Below are positions 31,658 through 41,913 of a stretch of DNA of 64,000 nucleotides, piece after piece. Within the stretch, counting starts at the first letter, position 1, and the number at the start of each line of letters is the position of its first letter. The stretch lies in assembly GCA_015057275.1 (NCBI GenBank), contig SVEO01000003.1, positions 62,001 to 126,000 on the forward strand, in the 5' to 3' direction. This stretch comes from Lachnospiraceae bacterium. Lineage in GTDB: Bacteria > Bacillota > Clostridia > Lachnospirales > Lachnospiraceae. Below the pieces are notes generated by a model that worked only from the letters and a program-made list of their open reading frames with translations, had not been told where the DNA came from and made no database searches. A program made the position numbers and the translations under genes.

Positions 31658-33481
31658 TTAAAGAATTCGTTTAAATTTTTTTTCTAACTCGTATTTGCTC
31701 ATAGTAATGATGGTCGGTCTGCCGTGAGGACAATGGAATGGCTGCTCAAGTCCCAGCAGTTCATTGATGAGCGCTTCTGCTTCGCGCAAGGAAAGGTGAT
31801 GATTGCCCTTAACTGCCGCTTTACATGACATGGAAGCTACGCGCTCTAATACGAGTTGGGAATTCTTAATTTGGTCAAGCTCAGAAAGTGAATCAATCAA
31901 ATCAAGAAACAATTCTTTCTTGGAAATAGACAGTAAATTATCCGGTATCGCTCGAATCGCGTAATCGCGGTCGCCAAAATGCTCAATTTCAAAGCCGATT
32001 TTGCGGAAATAATCCATGTATCGGGAAAGAAGCTGTTCTTCCTTGGAAGTTAAGTGAATAATCATCGGCGGATTGGTTTGTTGCGAGGTGTATTCTTTTT
32101 TCGCAAATGCCTTTAATGTACGCTCATACAAAATCTTCTCGTGCGCCGCATGCTGATCGATGATATACATCTGATTTTCGTATTCGACAATCCAATAAGT
32201 GTCAAATACCTGACCGACTATTTTATATTGTGGTTTTTTATCAATATGCTTTTCAGATTCATCAAAAAGAGTCATCTGTAATGATTCTTCGTATTTCGGA
32301 GCCGGTGTCAAAGTGTTACCGTATGGCACTTCTTCCTCTTTGAGTCGAACCGTCTCGAAAACCTCTGCCGGACGTACAATGTGTTCCTGCACGTTCTGTA
32401 CCATCACTGGCTCCGGTATTCGAATCTGTGCGGGAATAGTCGCTATCTCTGACATTTGCACCGGTTCCGGCAAAGTTGCCTGTGTTACCGCCGGTTTCTC
32501 GCGCAGTGCCTTTGAAATAACACCGAATACCCAGTCATAAATTTCTGTTTGATTTTCAAAGCGTAATTCCATCTTGGATGGATGTACATTAACATCCAAA
32601 AGTTCAGAATCAATCTTAAAATGCAGCACGGTAAACGGATATTTATGTTGCATCATATAAGGAGCAAATGCGTCCTCAATTGCCTTAGCAAGCAATTTAC
32701 TTTTAATATAACGTCCGTTGATGAAATAGGTCTCAAAATTGCGGTTACCGCGAGAGACAATCGGTTTGCCTAAAAAGCCATTTACCGCATACGGCCCGTT
32801 TTCACAATGAATTTCAATTAAATTTGAGGTCACTTCACGACCAAACACCTGATAAATGCAATCTTTTAAATTATGATTGCCGGAGGTGTGCAGCTTGTTC
32901 TGACCATTGATAATATAACGTATCGAAATTTCCGGATGAGAAAGCGCGATCCGTTCGACAATTTCTGTAATATAGGACGCTTCGGTGGTTGCTGATTTTA
33001 AAAATTTACGACGGGCCGGGGTGTTATAAAACAAGTTACGAATCAAAAATGTTGTGCCATCCGGTGTGCCGACTTCTTCAAAACTACGCTCACTGCCACC
33101 CTCAATAAGATAGCGTGTGCCGGAAAAATCCTGCCGCTGCTTTGTTAAAAGTTCGACTTGTGCCACGGCTGCAATACTGGAAAGTGCCTCGCCGCGGAAA
33201 CCTAAGGAAGAGACACTAAGCAGGTCTTCGACCGAACGGATTTTACTTGTTGTGTGACGTAAAAAGGCGATTTTAATATCTTCCCGCGCAAATCCCATAC
33301 CGTTATCCGTGATACGGATATAGGAAATACCACCGTCTTTGATTTCAACGGTTACTGCGGTTGCCATTGCGTCGATTGCGTTTTCCAGCAATTCTTTGAC
33401 AACGCTAGCCGGACGGTCGATGACTTCGCCGGCTGCAATCTGATTAATTGTTGGTTGGTCTAATTCCTGTATTCTTCCCAT
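31658..33481 (-). CDS. mutL: DNA mismatch repair protein MutL
   Basis: A 607-residue GHKL ATPase that couples MutS mismatch recognition to strand incision. The N-terminal ATPase has ELLENAIDA (near residue 30), DNGMGF and the FRGEALSSI lid motif. The C-terminal dimerisation domain carries the endonuclease-type metal motif DQHAAHEKILYE, plus SCKAAVKGNHHLS and CPHGRPT, so it should have nicking activity as in organisms without MutH. It is directly between mutS and miaA. Confidence 0.97.
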   Translation of the reverse strand: MGRIQELDQPTINQIAAGEVIDRPASVVKELLENAIDAMATAVTVEIKDGGISYIRITDNGMGFAREDIKIAFLRHTTSKIRSVEDLLSVSSLGFRGEALSSIAAVAQVELLTKQRQDFSGTRYLIEGGSERSFEEVGTPDGTTFLIRNLFYNTPARRKFLKSATTEASYITEIVERIALSHPEISIRYIINGQNKLHTSGNHNLKDCIYQVFGREVTSNLIEIHCENGPYAVNGFLGKPIVSRGNRNFETYFINGRYIKSKLLAKAIEDAFAPYMMQHKYPFTVLHFKIDSELLDVNVHPSKMELRFENQTEIYDWVFGVISKALREKPAVTQATLPEPVQMSEIATIPAQIRIPEPVMVQNVQEHIVRPAEVFETVRLKEEEVPYGNTLTPAPKYEESLQMTLFDESEKHIDKKPQYKIVGQVFDTYWIVEYENQMYIIDQHAAHEKILYERTLKAFAKKEYTSQQTNPPMIIHLTSKEEQLLSRYMDYFRKIGFEIEHFGDRDYAIRAIPDNLLSISKKELFLDLIDSLSELDQIKNSQLVLERVASMSCKAAVKGNHHLSLREAEALINELLGLEQPFHCPHGRPTIITMSKYELEKKFKRIL

Positions 33482-33499
33482 AGATTCCTCCGGATTGAC

Positions 33500-36160
33500 T
33501 TACCAGCGATTATTTAGGCGGTTGTGCCAATCATATAGTTTGTTGAGTGCTTCCATCGGTGTCATATTGCCGATTTCCAGACTTTTAATTTCTAAAATTA
33601 AATCTTCTTCGTTTACGGTATCAAAAAGTGACATTTGATTTAAGTCAACTTCATCCGCCACGATGTGTTTCTTTGCGGTAGCTTTGCCCTTGGTACTGTT
33701 GCTGGCGGCAATTTCACGTGCACGCATTAATATATCCTGATTTGTCAGTTCTTCCACCAGCTCTTTTGCTCTGATGATGACGGAATCCGGCACACCGGCG
33801 AGCTTTGCTACCTGAATACCGTAGCTCTTATCTGCGCCGCCTTTAATAATCTTACGTAGAAAAATGATGCTATCGCCCTGCTCCTTTACGGCAATACAGT
33901 AGTTGTTGACACCGCTTAATTTGCCTTCCAACTCTGTCAATTCGTGATAATGTGTTGCAAATAACGTCTTGGCGCCGAGTAATTTTGTGTTGCTGATATG
34001 CTCAACAACCGCCCAGGCGATACTTAACCCGTCAAACGTACTTGTACCGCGGCCGATTTCGTCAAGTACAAGTAGGCTGGATGATGTCGCGTTACGCAAA
34101 ATATTGGCAACTTCCGTCATTTCCACCATAAAGGTACTCTGTCCACTAGCTAAGTCATCTGAAGCGCCGACGCGCGTAAAGATGCGGTCGCAAATGCCGA
34201 TGTTGGCGCTCTGTGCGGGTACAAATGAACCAATTTGCGCCATCAAAACAATCAATGCGGTCTGGCGCATATACGTCGACTTACCTGCCATATTCGGGCC
34301 GGTAATTACGGAAATTCGGTGGGAATGATTGTCAAGCAACGTATCATTTGCAACAAACATATTGTTTGACATCATCTTTTCAACGACAGGATGACGTCCG
34401 TTTTTGATGTCAATTACCCCTTTTTCGTTAATAGATGGGCGTACATAGTCGTTGCGCTCCGCCACAAATGCCAATGAGGCAAATACGTCAATCGCAGCCA
34501 CAGCTTTGGCAGTTTTCTGAATGCGTACAATTTCATTTGCCACCTTGTCACGAATATCCTGGAACACACGGTATTCTAAGGCAATCAGTTTATCTTCCGC
34601 ACCCAAAATTTTATCTTCCAGTTCTTTTAATTCGACTGTGGTATAACGTTCGGCATTGGCCAACGTCTGCTTTCTCATATAATGTTCCGGAACAAGATTC
34701 TGATAGGAATTGGTTACTTCCAGATAATAGCCGAACACCTTATTGAATTTCACTTTTAAGTTTTTTATGCCGGTGTTCTCTCGCTCGCGCGCTTCCAATT
34801 CAGCCAGCCAGTTTTTGCCTTCTGTTTTGGAAGAGCGCAACAAATCGACTTCTTCCAAATAGCCGGACTTTAAAATACCACCGTCTTTGACGGAAATTGG
34901 CGGGTCATCATCAATGGAAGCCTCAATTAATTCTGTTAAATCACTTAAAGTATCAAGCTCTAAATACAGCTCTTGAAAGAGCGGATTTTTAAAATCAAAT
35001 AGTAAACATTTAATCGCCGGCAGCATCGCCAAAGAGTTTTTAAAGGCAATGAAATCACGCGGATTTGCCGAGCGGTATGCGATTTTGGAAATCAAGCGCT
35101 CTAAATCGTAGATGGAATTTAAATATTCGCGAATTTCATCGCGCGTAATTAAATTTTCATTTAACTCGGCAATCGCATTTTGACGCTCGATAATCGCTTC
35201 CTTACGAATGAGCGGCTGCTCCAAATAAGAACGCAGCATACGCGCACCCATGGCCGTTTTTGTTTTATCGAGCACCCAAAGCAAGGATCCTTTCTTTTGC
35301 TTCTCGCGCAGTGTCTCAGTAATCTCCAGATTCCTGCGTGTGGAAGTGTCGAGCACCATGTATTTGCCGGTTGAATATGGGGTAATATGTGTCAATTGGT
35401 CGAGCGAATTTTTCTGTGTCTCCATCAAATACTGCAGCATCGCGCCAGCAGACACCGTGCCGTTCGGGTACATTTCGATACCCAGACCATTTAAATCAAT
35501 AACTTTAAAATGGTCTTTTAAATTGCGCTCGGTTAAATCGGTGGCAAAATACCAATCCGGCAATGTATAAACGGTAATGTCCAATCGATTCTTCAAATCA
35601 TCTAAATCCATGCCGGAAATAGCTAACGCCGGATTGCAAACAATCTCGGTCGGGGAATATTTGTGGATTTCATCGGAAAGCTGACGCAAATTCTCCACAT
35701 CCGTCACATAAAAGTCGCCGGTCGTAACATCAACGATGGATATGCCGAAGCCACCGTCCATCGAAACAATACACATCAAATAATTATTTTTTGTTTCATC
35801 AAGAGCATTTGTGTCGATATTCGTACCCGGTGTGACAATGCGGATGACTTCGCGTTTCACAAGTCCCTTTGCCAGACTTGGGTCCTCTACCTGCTCCACA
35901 ATCGCCACTTTATAGCCGTTTTTTACTAATTTGGTTAAATAACTGTCCACCGCATGAAATGGAACGCCGCACATCGGCGCACGCTCCTCTAAACCGCAAT
36001 TCTTGCCGGTCAGCGTAATTTCAAGCACTTTAGATGCTATCAGCGCATCGTCAAAGAACATTTCATAAAAGTCGCCGAGGCGATAAAATAAAATACAGTC
36101 TTTGTACTGATTTTTGATTTCCATATACTGTTGCATCATCGGTGTCATCTGTTCTGCCAT
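33500..36160 (-). CDS. mutS: DNA mismatch repair protein MutS
   Basis: An 886-residue mismatch sensor. The N-terminal domain has the mismatch-contacting motif YRLGDFYEMFFDDA (about residues 26-39, Phe-x-Glu). The ATPase domain has Walker A GPNMAGKSTYMRQ and Walker B LLVLDEIGRGTSTFDGLS. The C-terminal helix-turn-helix and tail are present. Order mutS, mutL, miaA with gaps below 25 bases indicates an operon, with miaB 14 bases upstream. Confidence 0.98.
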   Translation of the reverse strand: MAEQMTPMMQQYMEIKNQYKDCILFYRLGDFYEMFFDDALIASKVLEITLTGKNCGLEERAPMCGVPFHAVDSYLTKLVKNGYKVAIVEQVEDPSLAKGLVKREVIRIVTPGTNIDTNALDETKNNYLMCIVSMDGGFGISIVDVTTGDFYVTDVENLRQLSDEIHKYSPTEIVCNPALAISGMDLDDLKNRLDITVYTLPDWYFATDLTERNLKDHFKVIDLNGLGIEMYPNGTVSAGAMLQYLMETQKNSLDQLTHITPYSTGKYMVLDTSTRRNLEITETLREKQKKGSLLWVLDKTKTAMGARMLRSYLEQPLIRKEAIIERQNAIAELNENLITRDEIREYLNSIYDLERLISKIAYRSANPRDFIAFKNSLAMLPAIKCLLFDFKNPLFQELYLELDTLSDLTELIEASIDDDPPISVKDGGILKSGYLEEVDLLRSSKTEGKNWLAELEARERENTGIKNLKVKFNKVFGYYLEVTNSYQNLVPEHYMRKQTLANAERYTTVELKELEDKILGAEDKLIALEYRVFQDIRDKVANEIVRIQKTAKAVAAIDVFASLAFVAERNDYVRPSINEKGVIDIKNGRHPVVEKMMSNNMFVANDTLLDNHSHRISVITGPNMAGKSTYMRQTALIVLMAQIGSFVPAQSANIGICDRIFTRVGASDDLASGQSTFMVEMTEVANILRNATSSSLLVLDEIGRGTSTFDGLSIAWAVVEHISNTKLLGAKTLFATHYHELTELEGKLSGVNNYCIAVKEQGDSIIFLRKIIKGGADKSYGIQVAKLAGVPDSVIIRAKELVEELTNQDILMRAREIAASNSTKGKATAKKHIVADEVDLNQMSLFDTVNEEDLILEIKSLEIGNMTPMEALNKLYDWHNRLNNRW

Positions 36161-36174
36161 GATTTACCCCACTT

Positions 36175-37662
36175 CTAATTTATCTGCGTACCTATATAAT
36201 AAAATCCTTTGTCCTCTTCTAACTTCACGTTCACAGTCTTGCCGATTAACGTTCTATCACCCGCAAAATGCACGAGCGTATTATTGCTCAAACGTCCAGT
36301 CACAATACCATCTTCGCTACTCATTTCCTCCACAAGCACTTCCATCGTCTTGCCGAGATGCTTTTTTAAGCAAGCTGCGGATGCCAAAGAGATTTCCTGT
36401 AAAAGACGAGAAAATCGCTCTTTTACCACATCGTCCGGCACCTGATTTTCTTGCGCGGCCGCCGGTGTACCGGTGCGTTTCGAATAAATAAATGTAAATG
36501 CACTGTCATACTGAACTTTGCGCACCACATCAATCGTATCCTGAAAATCTTCTTCCGTTTCGCCCGGATAGCCAACAATAATATCGGTCGAGAGCGACAC
36601 ATCCGGGATTTCCTGCTTGATACGCTCGACAAGTGCTAAATACTGCTCTTTTGTGTAGCGACGATTCATATCTTTTAAAATAGCTGTGCTGCCTGACTGT
36701 AACGGCAGGTGCATCTGACGACAGATTTTTTTCGAATACTTCATAACTTGAATCAATTCTTCGCTCAAATCCTTCGGATGCGGTGTCATAAAGCGGATAC
36801 GTTTAATGCCGTCCACTTCTTCCACCATTTTTAAAAGTTCAGCGAAAGAAATCGGTTGCTCAAGCGTCTTACCGTAGGAATTTACGTTTTGGCCAAGAAG
36901 CATCACTTCCACGACACCTTCATCCGCAAGTTTTTTCACTTCCGCTATAATATCCTCCGGCTTACGGCTACGCTCTCTGCCGCGAACATACGGTACAATG
37001 CAGTAGCTACAGAAATTGTTGCAACCGTACATGATATTTACACCGGATTTAAATGAATAATCGCGGCAGCTCGGCAAATCTTCCACAATCTGCTGCGCTT
37101 TATCCCAAATATCCACAACCATCTTGCCGGAATAGAAACGCTTCCATAAAAGCTCTGACAGCAGGTAGATGTTGTGTGTGCCAAAAACGATATCTACAAA
37201 TCGATAGCTTTCCTTAATTTTTTTCACAACGTGTTCTTCCTGCATCATACAGCCGCAAAGCGCAATCAACTTATCCGGATTTTTTTGTTTTAAATTCTGT
37301 AAATAACCGAGGTGACCGTAGACCTTTAAATTTGCATTTTCACGTACGGTGCAAGTATTATAGAGCACAAAATCTGCATCCTCAGAATCGATTTGTGTAT
37401 AACCGATTTCCAGCAAAATACCTTTTAACTTTTCAGAATCTTTCGCGTTCATCTGGCAGCCAAAGGTGCGAATACAAAAGGTAAACTCTTTTCCTGCTTC
37501 TTGTTTTTTCCTGGCAAGATACTGTTTACAGAGATTCATATAAAAATACTGTTTGGCAGGCTCGGCTGTTGGCACTGTAAGACCGAAAGCAAGCTCATCG
37601 AGAATTTTTCTTGTATTTAAATGTTTTAACTGCTTTTCCTTTTTCTTTTTTGCTTTACTCAT
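36175..37662 (-). CDS. miaB: tRNA methylthiotransferase MiaB
   Basis: A radical-SAM enzyme that converts i6A37 to ms2i6A37 in tRNA. The 495 residues contain the N-terminal UPF0004 domain with RTFGCQMNAKDSE and two further Cys for the auxiliary cluster, the radical-SAM motif GCNNFCSYCIVPYVRGRERSR, and a C-terminal TRAM domain. About 60 extra N-terminal residues, Lys rich at the start, precede the conserved core, as in other Clostridia. It heads the mutS-mutL-miaA run, so both enzymes of the modification are co-encoded. Confidence 0.96.
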   Translation of the reverse strand: MSKAKKKKEKQLKHLNTRKILDELAFGLTVPTAEPAKQYFYMNLCKQYLARKKQEAGKEFTFCIRTFGCQMNAKDSEKLKGILLEIGYTQIDSEDADFVLYNTCTVRENANLKVYGHLGYLQNLKQKNPDKLIALCGCMMQEEHVVKKIKESYRFVDIVFGTHNIYLLSELLWKRFYSGKMVVDIWDKAQQIVEDLPSCRDYSFKSGVNIMYGCNNFCSYCIVPYVRGRERSRKPEDIIAEVKKLADEGVVEVMLLGQNVNSYGKTLEQPISFAELLKMVEEVDGIKRIRFMTPHPKDLSEELIQVMKYSKKICRQMHLPLQSGSTAILKDMNRRYTKEQYLALVERIKQEIPDVSLSTDIIVGYPGETEEDFQDTIDVVRKVQYDSAFTFIYSKRTGTPAAAQENQVPDDVVKERFSRLLQEISLASAACLKKHLGKTMEVLVEEMSSEDGIVTGRLSNNTLVHFAGDRTLIGKTVNVKLEEDKGFYYIGTQIN

Positions 37663-37674
37663 AGATGGAACCTT

Positions 37675-38925
37675 TTAGCAACGAATCTGTCCGTCGCCAT
37701 AAATAATAAATTTGCTTGTTGTTAAGGCTTCTAAGCCCATCGGTCCGCGCGCATGAAGCTTCTGCGTACTGATGCCGATTTCTGCTCCGAAACCAAATTC
37801 AAAACCGTCTGTGAAACGCGTGGAAGCATTCACATAAACAGCCGCAGAGTCAATTTCATTTAAGAAGCGCTGTGAAGCGTTGTAATCTCGTGTGATAATA
37901 GACTCGCTGTGACCGGTGCTGTGCTTGTTAATATGGCGAATTGCTCCGTCTAAATCAATCACTGTTTTGACGGAAATAATATAGTCAAGGTATTCGGTGG
38001 AGAAATCCTCCTCACTTGCCGGCACAATATCAGTCGGACAAACTGCTGTGGCAGCTTTATCGCCGCGGATTTCCACGTCTTTTTCCTTTAACTTTGCGAC
38101 AATCTGCGGTAATGCTTCCGCCAGAATCTCTTTGTGAATTACTAGTGATTCGCAAGCATTGCAAACACCGATTCGCTGAGTTTTGGCATTGAAAATAATG
38201 TTCACTGCCATGTCAATGTCAGCAGTTTTGTCTACATAAATATGACAATTACCGGTGCCTGTTTCAATGACCGGAATGGTACTGTTTTCTACTGTTGCCT
38301 TAATGAGACCAGCGCTGCCGCGCGGAATTAACACATCCACATATTGATTCATCTTCATAAATTCTACCGTTGCTGCACGGTCGGTATCCGTAATCAGGCA
38401 GAGTGCATCTTTTGGTAAATTCTCTGCTGACAGTGCATCACAGATAACCTCGACAATTTTCTGATTCGAATAAAGTGCATCGCTGCCGCCTTTTAAGATA
38501 ACTGCATTACCGGTTTTAAAGCAAAGTGCAAAAGCATCTGCCGTAACATTTGGTCGGGCTTCGTAAATAATGCCTACCACACCGAGCGGTACACGCTTTT
38601 TACCAATCATCAGGCCATTCGGGCGCTGTTTCATCGAAAGAATTTCACCAATCGGATCATCCAAGCCACCTACCTGTACAAGACCTTCCGCCATTCCTTT
38701 TATTCTTACCTCAGTTAATGCCAAACGGTCGATTAAGGCCGGTTTCATACCCTTTTCTTTGGCGATTTCAATATCTTTTTCATTGGCGGCAAGAATCTCA
38801 TCTTTTCTTGCGATGAGGGCCTCGGCTGCCGCGAAAAGTCCGCGGTTTTTATCTCCGGAAGATAACATACGCATACGGACGGAGGCCTCTTTTGCTGCCA
38901 TACCTAACTGCTCTAATGTATTCAT
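37675..38925 (-). CDS. proA: Gamma-glutamyl phosphate reductase
   Basis: Second step of proline synthesis: reduces glutamyl-5-phosphate to glutamate-5-semialdehyde with NADPH. The 416 residues show the aldehyde dehydrogenase fold, including [28 protein letters not shown], the catalytic-Cys block [14 protein letters not shown] and [22 protein letters not shown]. Its ATG overlaps the fthC stop by four bases (ATGA). proB, the preceding enzyme, is three genes upstream in the same direction. Confidence 0.98.
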   Translation of the reverse strand: MNTLEQLGMAAKEASVRMRMLSSGDKNRGLFAAAEALIARKDEILAANEKDIEIAKEKGMKPALIDRLALTEVRIKGMAEGLVQVGGLDDPIGEILSMKQRPNGLMIGKKRVPLGVVGIIYEARPNVTADAFALCFKTGNAVILKGGSDALYSNQKIVEVICDALSAENLPKDALCLITDTDRAATVEFMKMNQYVDVLIPRGSAGLIKATVENSTIPVIETGTGNCHIYVDKTADIDMAVNIIFNAKTQRIGVCNACESLVIHKEILAEALPQIVAKLKEKDVEIRGDKAATAVCPTDIVPASEEDFSTEYLDYIISVKTVIDLDGAIRHINKHSTGHSESIITRDYNASQRFLNEIDSAAVYVNASTRFTDGFEFGFGAEIGISTQKLHARGPMGLEALTTSKFIIYGDGQIRC

Positions 38926-39485
38926 CGTGCTTCTCCTTTCGATGATATAATGATGTCCATGGAAATGTCATGTGCTTCCGTTTCGAATGCGTCATTTTGC
39001 AGAATTTGGAAGTCATAACCGATTCCTATTTTGTATAAATTCTTATTTTTTTGCAGATAGCGGTCATAATAACCGCTGCCTTGTCCGATGCGTCCGCCGC
39101 TTTCTGAAAAAGCGACACCCGGTACGCATATGATATCATTTTCACCCGGCAAGTACTTTTCGCAAATACCCGTATTCGGTTCCGGAATGCCAAACGCACC
39201 GATTTCTAAACATGAAAAATCGGAAATGGCATAAAAATCCATTTCCTGACCCGATACTTTTGGCACCGCGACCCGTTTGCCAGAGGCAAGAGCCGTGGAA
39301 ATCAAATCTCTGACATCAACTTCACCGCGAACCGCGAGATAGGCAAGCACGGTATCTGCCGATTCATATTGTTTAAGCTCCGTAATTTTCTTGCATATTA
39401 CAGAGCTTTTCTTTGTAATATGCTCCGCTGTCAGTTGGCGTCGTATTGTTTTTAATTTCGTTCGCAGCTCATCTTTTTTATGCAT
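38922..39485 (-). CDS. 5-Formyltetrahydrofolate cyclo-ligase
   Basis: A 187-residue enzyme (MTHFS, YqgN/FthC family) that recycles 5-formyl-THF to 5,10-methenyl-THF using ATP. Conserved blocks are [25 protein letters not shown] near residue 68, GIPEPNTG, and the phosphate-binding [16 protein letters not shown]. The ribosome site before ATG 39485 is weak; the DUF896 stop lies 6 bases upstream. It sits between proline genes, coupled to proA by an ATGA overlap. Confidence 0.93.
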   Translation of the reverse strand: MHKKDELRTKLKTIRRQLTAEHITKKSSVICKKITELKQYESADTVLAYLAVRGEVDVRDLISTALASGKRVAVPKVSGQEMDFYAISDFSCLEIGAFGIPEPNTGICEKYLPGENDIICVPGVAFSESGGRIGQGSGYYDRYLQKNKNLYKIGIGYDFQILQNDAFETEAHDISMDIIISSKGEAR

Positions 39486-39491
39486 AAGAAT

Positions 39492-39719
39492 TTATTTGAT
39501 GCCCTTCTCCTCTGCTTTTTGTTTCAAATCAATTATCGAGCCATCCGGATTTTGAATTTTAATTGTATTCAAGGTTCCACGGAGATTATTGTGAAACGCA
39601 TCAATATACTCTTTGCGAAGACGTGCCTGTTCCTCCGCTTCTTCCGGGGTCAAACCTTCTTTTTTCTTTTTATGATACAACGCATTGATTCTTTTAATCA
39701 TTTCATCTGAAATACCCAT
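39492..39719 (-). CDS. DUF896 protein (YnzC family)
   Basis: A 75-residue helical, highly charged protein. The conserved core EMIKRINALYHKKKKEGLTPEEAEEQARLRKEYID defines the DUF896 family. YnzC of Bacillus is under SOS control, but no LexA box is visible here. ATG 39719 is behind AATGGAGGAAATT, giving MGISDEMIKRIN; an ATG four codons earlier overlaps the ribosome site. The molecular role is unknown. Confidence 0.93.
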   Translation of the reverse strand: MGISDEMIKRINALYHKKKKEGLTPEEAEEQARLRKEYIDAFHNNLRGTLNTIKIQNPDGSIIDLKQKAEEKGIK

Positions 39720-39730
39720 AATTTCCTCCA

Positions 39731-40915
39731 TTACTGTACGAAAAGATATAAATTGTCTTTATCCGCTAAGGCGCCTATATAGGTGCCTTTTTCGGTATGT
39801 AACACGTCTTCCGGAATTTTTTGAATGCGGACTCTTTTTTGCTCTTTGCCACCGAGCAGTGCTTTCTTTGACGTTTCAATCAAAATGTAATCATCAAAAC
39901 TACCAATCAGTTTTTCTTCCTGTGGGATGTGTATGGAATTTTGCGGTTCCAATAACTCATATAAATCTACACCGTCTTCGCTATCCAACTGAATGTAAGG
40001 TGAACCTGCAATCACATGTGTCTTTGCAAGCATCGTGGCATCTGTGATGTCATGGTTGATGTAAGAGCACACAACCTCGCGCGTTTCGTAATTGTAAAAG
40101 ACAACGGTTTCTTCGTATGATTCGAAATTTACCGTAGAGTACACAAGATACGGCGCTTTCACATAATAATTAGCAAATGTCTTTGTCTGGAATGCCTGTT
40201 CAATCATCGTGATAATTAGATTATTTTGCGTCAGATATAAATCAGAGACGATTCTGGCAGTGTTTGCAATGCCGATGCTTTCTACAGACATTTCGAAGGG
40301 CTCCAGCTTTTCATAACGCTTGTCCTCTATAAGTGAAAAGCCAGTCTTAATCATAATTTCAGTTGGAGAAATTGCTTCAATATATGCAATGCCATTATTC
40401 GCAAAGTTCTCATCAATAACTCTTACTTCTCTTTTTTCTTTGATGTGATACAGTGTCTGTTCGAAATCAAGATAATCATGATAGCTTTCCGATAAATTCG
40501 AGCGTAAATGAGCCTTCTGAATTAAAAGATGTGAATCATTTAACACAAAAAACTGGATTTTTACTTGGTGCGGAAATAAGGAAAAATCTTCCACATAATG
40601 ATAAATTGTTTCCACTGTATCAGTGTAGTAATCATAACGATGTAGAAAAATCACAAGATGATCGCCATCCTTTTCGTAGGAATGGAAATAAATCTTGTTA
40701 GACTGATATTCACAGTCGAAAATGTCTCCGACCGCAATTTTTCTGTATTTTGTTAAAATCTCTTCTTTATGGTTACGGCGAAGATCGTATAAAAACATTG
40801 ATACTTCGCTGATTCCCTCGTACGGACTCTCATGCAGCTCTTTTTCTAACGCATGTGAGCCGTAAATCAGTTTTTCCGGAACATGATAAGAATTCTTAAT
40901 AATATGTATATCCAT
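39731..40915 (-). CDS. Uncharacterised protein in the proB-proA run
   Basis: A 394-residue soluble protein that I do not recognise. It has no signal peptide and no membrane segment. The sequence is rich in Tyr, His, Asp and Glu and in short hydrophobic strands every 20-25 residues, which suggests an all-beta fold such as a propeller. Its N-terminal IIKNSYHVPEKLIYGSHALEKEL has no familiar motif. ATG 40915, behind GGAGGGTCTTAC, is preferred over one eight codons upstream. It lies between proB and DUF896 in the same direction and may simply be carried in the operon. Codon use resembles the neighbours. Confidence 0.75.
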   Translation of the reverse strand: MDIHIIKNSYHVPEKLIYGSHALEKELHESPYEGISEVSMFLYDLRRNHKEEILTKYRKIAVGDIFDCEYQSNKIYFHSYEKDGDHLVIFLHRYDYYTDTVETIYHYVEDFSLFPHQVKIQFFVLNDSHLLIQKAHLRSNLSESYHDYLDFEQTLYHIKEKREVRVIDENFANNGIAYIEAISPTEIMIKTGFSLIEDKRYEKLEPFEMSVESIGIANTARIVSDLYLTQNNLIITMIEQAFQTKTFANYYVKAPYLVYSTVNFESYEETVVFYNYETREVVCSYINHDITDATMLAKTHVIAGSPYIQLDSEDGVDLYELLEPQNSIHIPQEEKLIGSFDDYILIETSKKALLGGKEQKRVRIQKIPEDVLHTEKGTYIGALADKDNLYLFVQ

Positions 40916-40932
40916 GTAAGACCCTCCGGTTT

Positions 40933-40946
40933 CCCACATATGTGGG
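40933..40946. repeat. 14-base perfect palindrome between proB and the next gene
   Basis: CCCACATATGTGGG reads the same on both strands and fills the 35-base gap after proB. It could fold as a five-bp stem with an ATAT loop or be a protein-binding site. No T run follows, so it is not a standard terminator. Confidence 0.45.
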
Positions 40947-40950
40947 GCAA

Positions 40951-41787
40951 TTACATCTCCTTGATATAAGATTCTAATAAAAATGAGCTGTTTTTGTTTG
41001 CGCGAAATAAAGTGCCGACTTCTTCTCCGGCAACAATTCGGTCAATGACATCCAAATCATCTCCGTTCGCAATAATCATATCTGCACCGGACTCCGTAGC
41101 AATCTTTGCTGCGGCCAGCTTGGCGGACATACCACCGGTTCCGACATCGCTCGTCGATGAGCTCTTGCCCATGTGGAAGAATTCATCGGTCAACTCCGCT
41201 ACTTCCGGAATGAATTTTGCATTCGGATTTTTATGTGGGTCATCGGTAAATAATCCGTCAATATCCGAAAGCAGAATCAACAAATCCGCGTGTACAACAC
41301 TAGCAACAATCGCTGACAAACGGTCATTATCGCCGAAACGCATCTCGTATGTGGAAACAGTATCATTTTCATTGACCACCGGGATAACTCCCATTGTTAA
41401 AAGCTCACGGAATGTATTTTCTACATTGACGCGACTAATGTCATCAACAATTATATTTTTCGTCATCAAAACCTGTGCAGCAATCTGGTTATATTCAGAA
41501 AACAGCTTCTGATAAATCATCATCAACTGTGCCTGTCCAACCGCGGCGCATGCCTGCTTGCGTGATAATTCGGCAATTGAACCGGAAATATGTAACTCCT
41601 TCTTGCCGACGGCAATCGCACCGGATGACACAAGTACGACTTCTTTGCCAGAATTTTTTAAATTAGTCAGCTTTCGAACAAGTTTTTCTAACTTGCCGAG
41701 ATTTACATATCCTGTTTCCGGATATGTCAGGGAAGACGAACCGATTTTAATGACAATTCGTTTTTTATCTTTTATTGTATCTCTCAT
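40951..41787 (-). CDS. proB: Glutamate 5-kinase
   Basis: First and feedback-controlled step of proline synthesis. The 278 residues cover only the amino acid kinase domain: VIKIGSSSLT at the start, VLVSSGAIAVGKKEL, NENDTVS and the GTGGMSAKLAAAKIA block. The C-terminal PUA domain of longer ProB proteins is absent, as in many Clostridia. ATG 41787, behind AAGGTGTGATT, is preferred to an upstream in-frame start. It opens the long run to miaA. Confidence 0.96.
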   Translation of the reverse strand: MRDTIKDKKRIVIKIGSSSLTYPETGYVNLGKLEKLVRKLTNLKNSGKEVVLVSSGAIAVGKKELHISGSIAELSRKQACAAVGQAQLMMIYQKLFSEYNQIAAQVLMTKNIIVDDISRVNVENTFRELLTMGVIPVVNENDTVSTYEMRFGDNDRLSAIVASVVHADLLILLSDIDGLFTDDPHKNPNAKFIPEVAELTDEFFHMGKSSSTSDVGTGGMSAKLAAAKIATESGADMIIANGDDLDVIDRIVAGEEVGTLFRANKNSSFLLESYIKEM

Positions 41788-41860
41788 AATCACACCTTGG
41801 GGCAATTTTGAAAAAATCGCCTAGTAACTCATAATATTTAACTAAGATAGTTTACTACAA

Positions 41861-41893
41861 AAATGCAAAAAAGTCATTGACTTTTTTGCATTT
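41861..41893 (-). terminator. Bidirectional terminator between the flavoprotein gene and proB
   Basis: AAATGCAAAAAAGTCA (41861-41876) and TGACTTTTTTGCATTT (41878-41893) are perfectly complementary around a single central base. It lies 21 bases beyond the flavoprotein stop on the - strand. The A and T tracts are inside the stem, which gives a symmetric terminator. Confidence 0.62.
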
Positions 41894-41913
41894 CGATAAA
41901 ATATAACATTTTC

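Noticed and set aside
40994..41512. 172-codon + strand frame
   Set aside because: It is antisense to proB and Ser/Thr rich as expected of a shadow frame.
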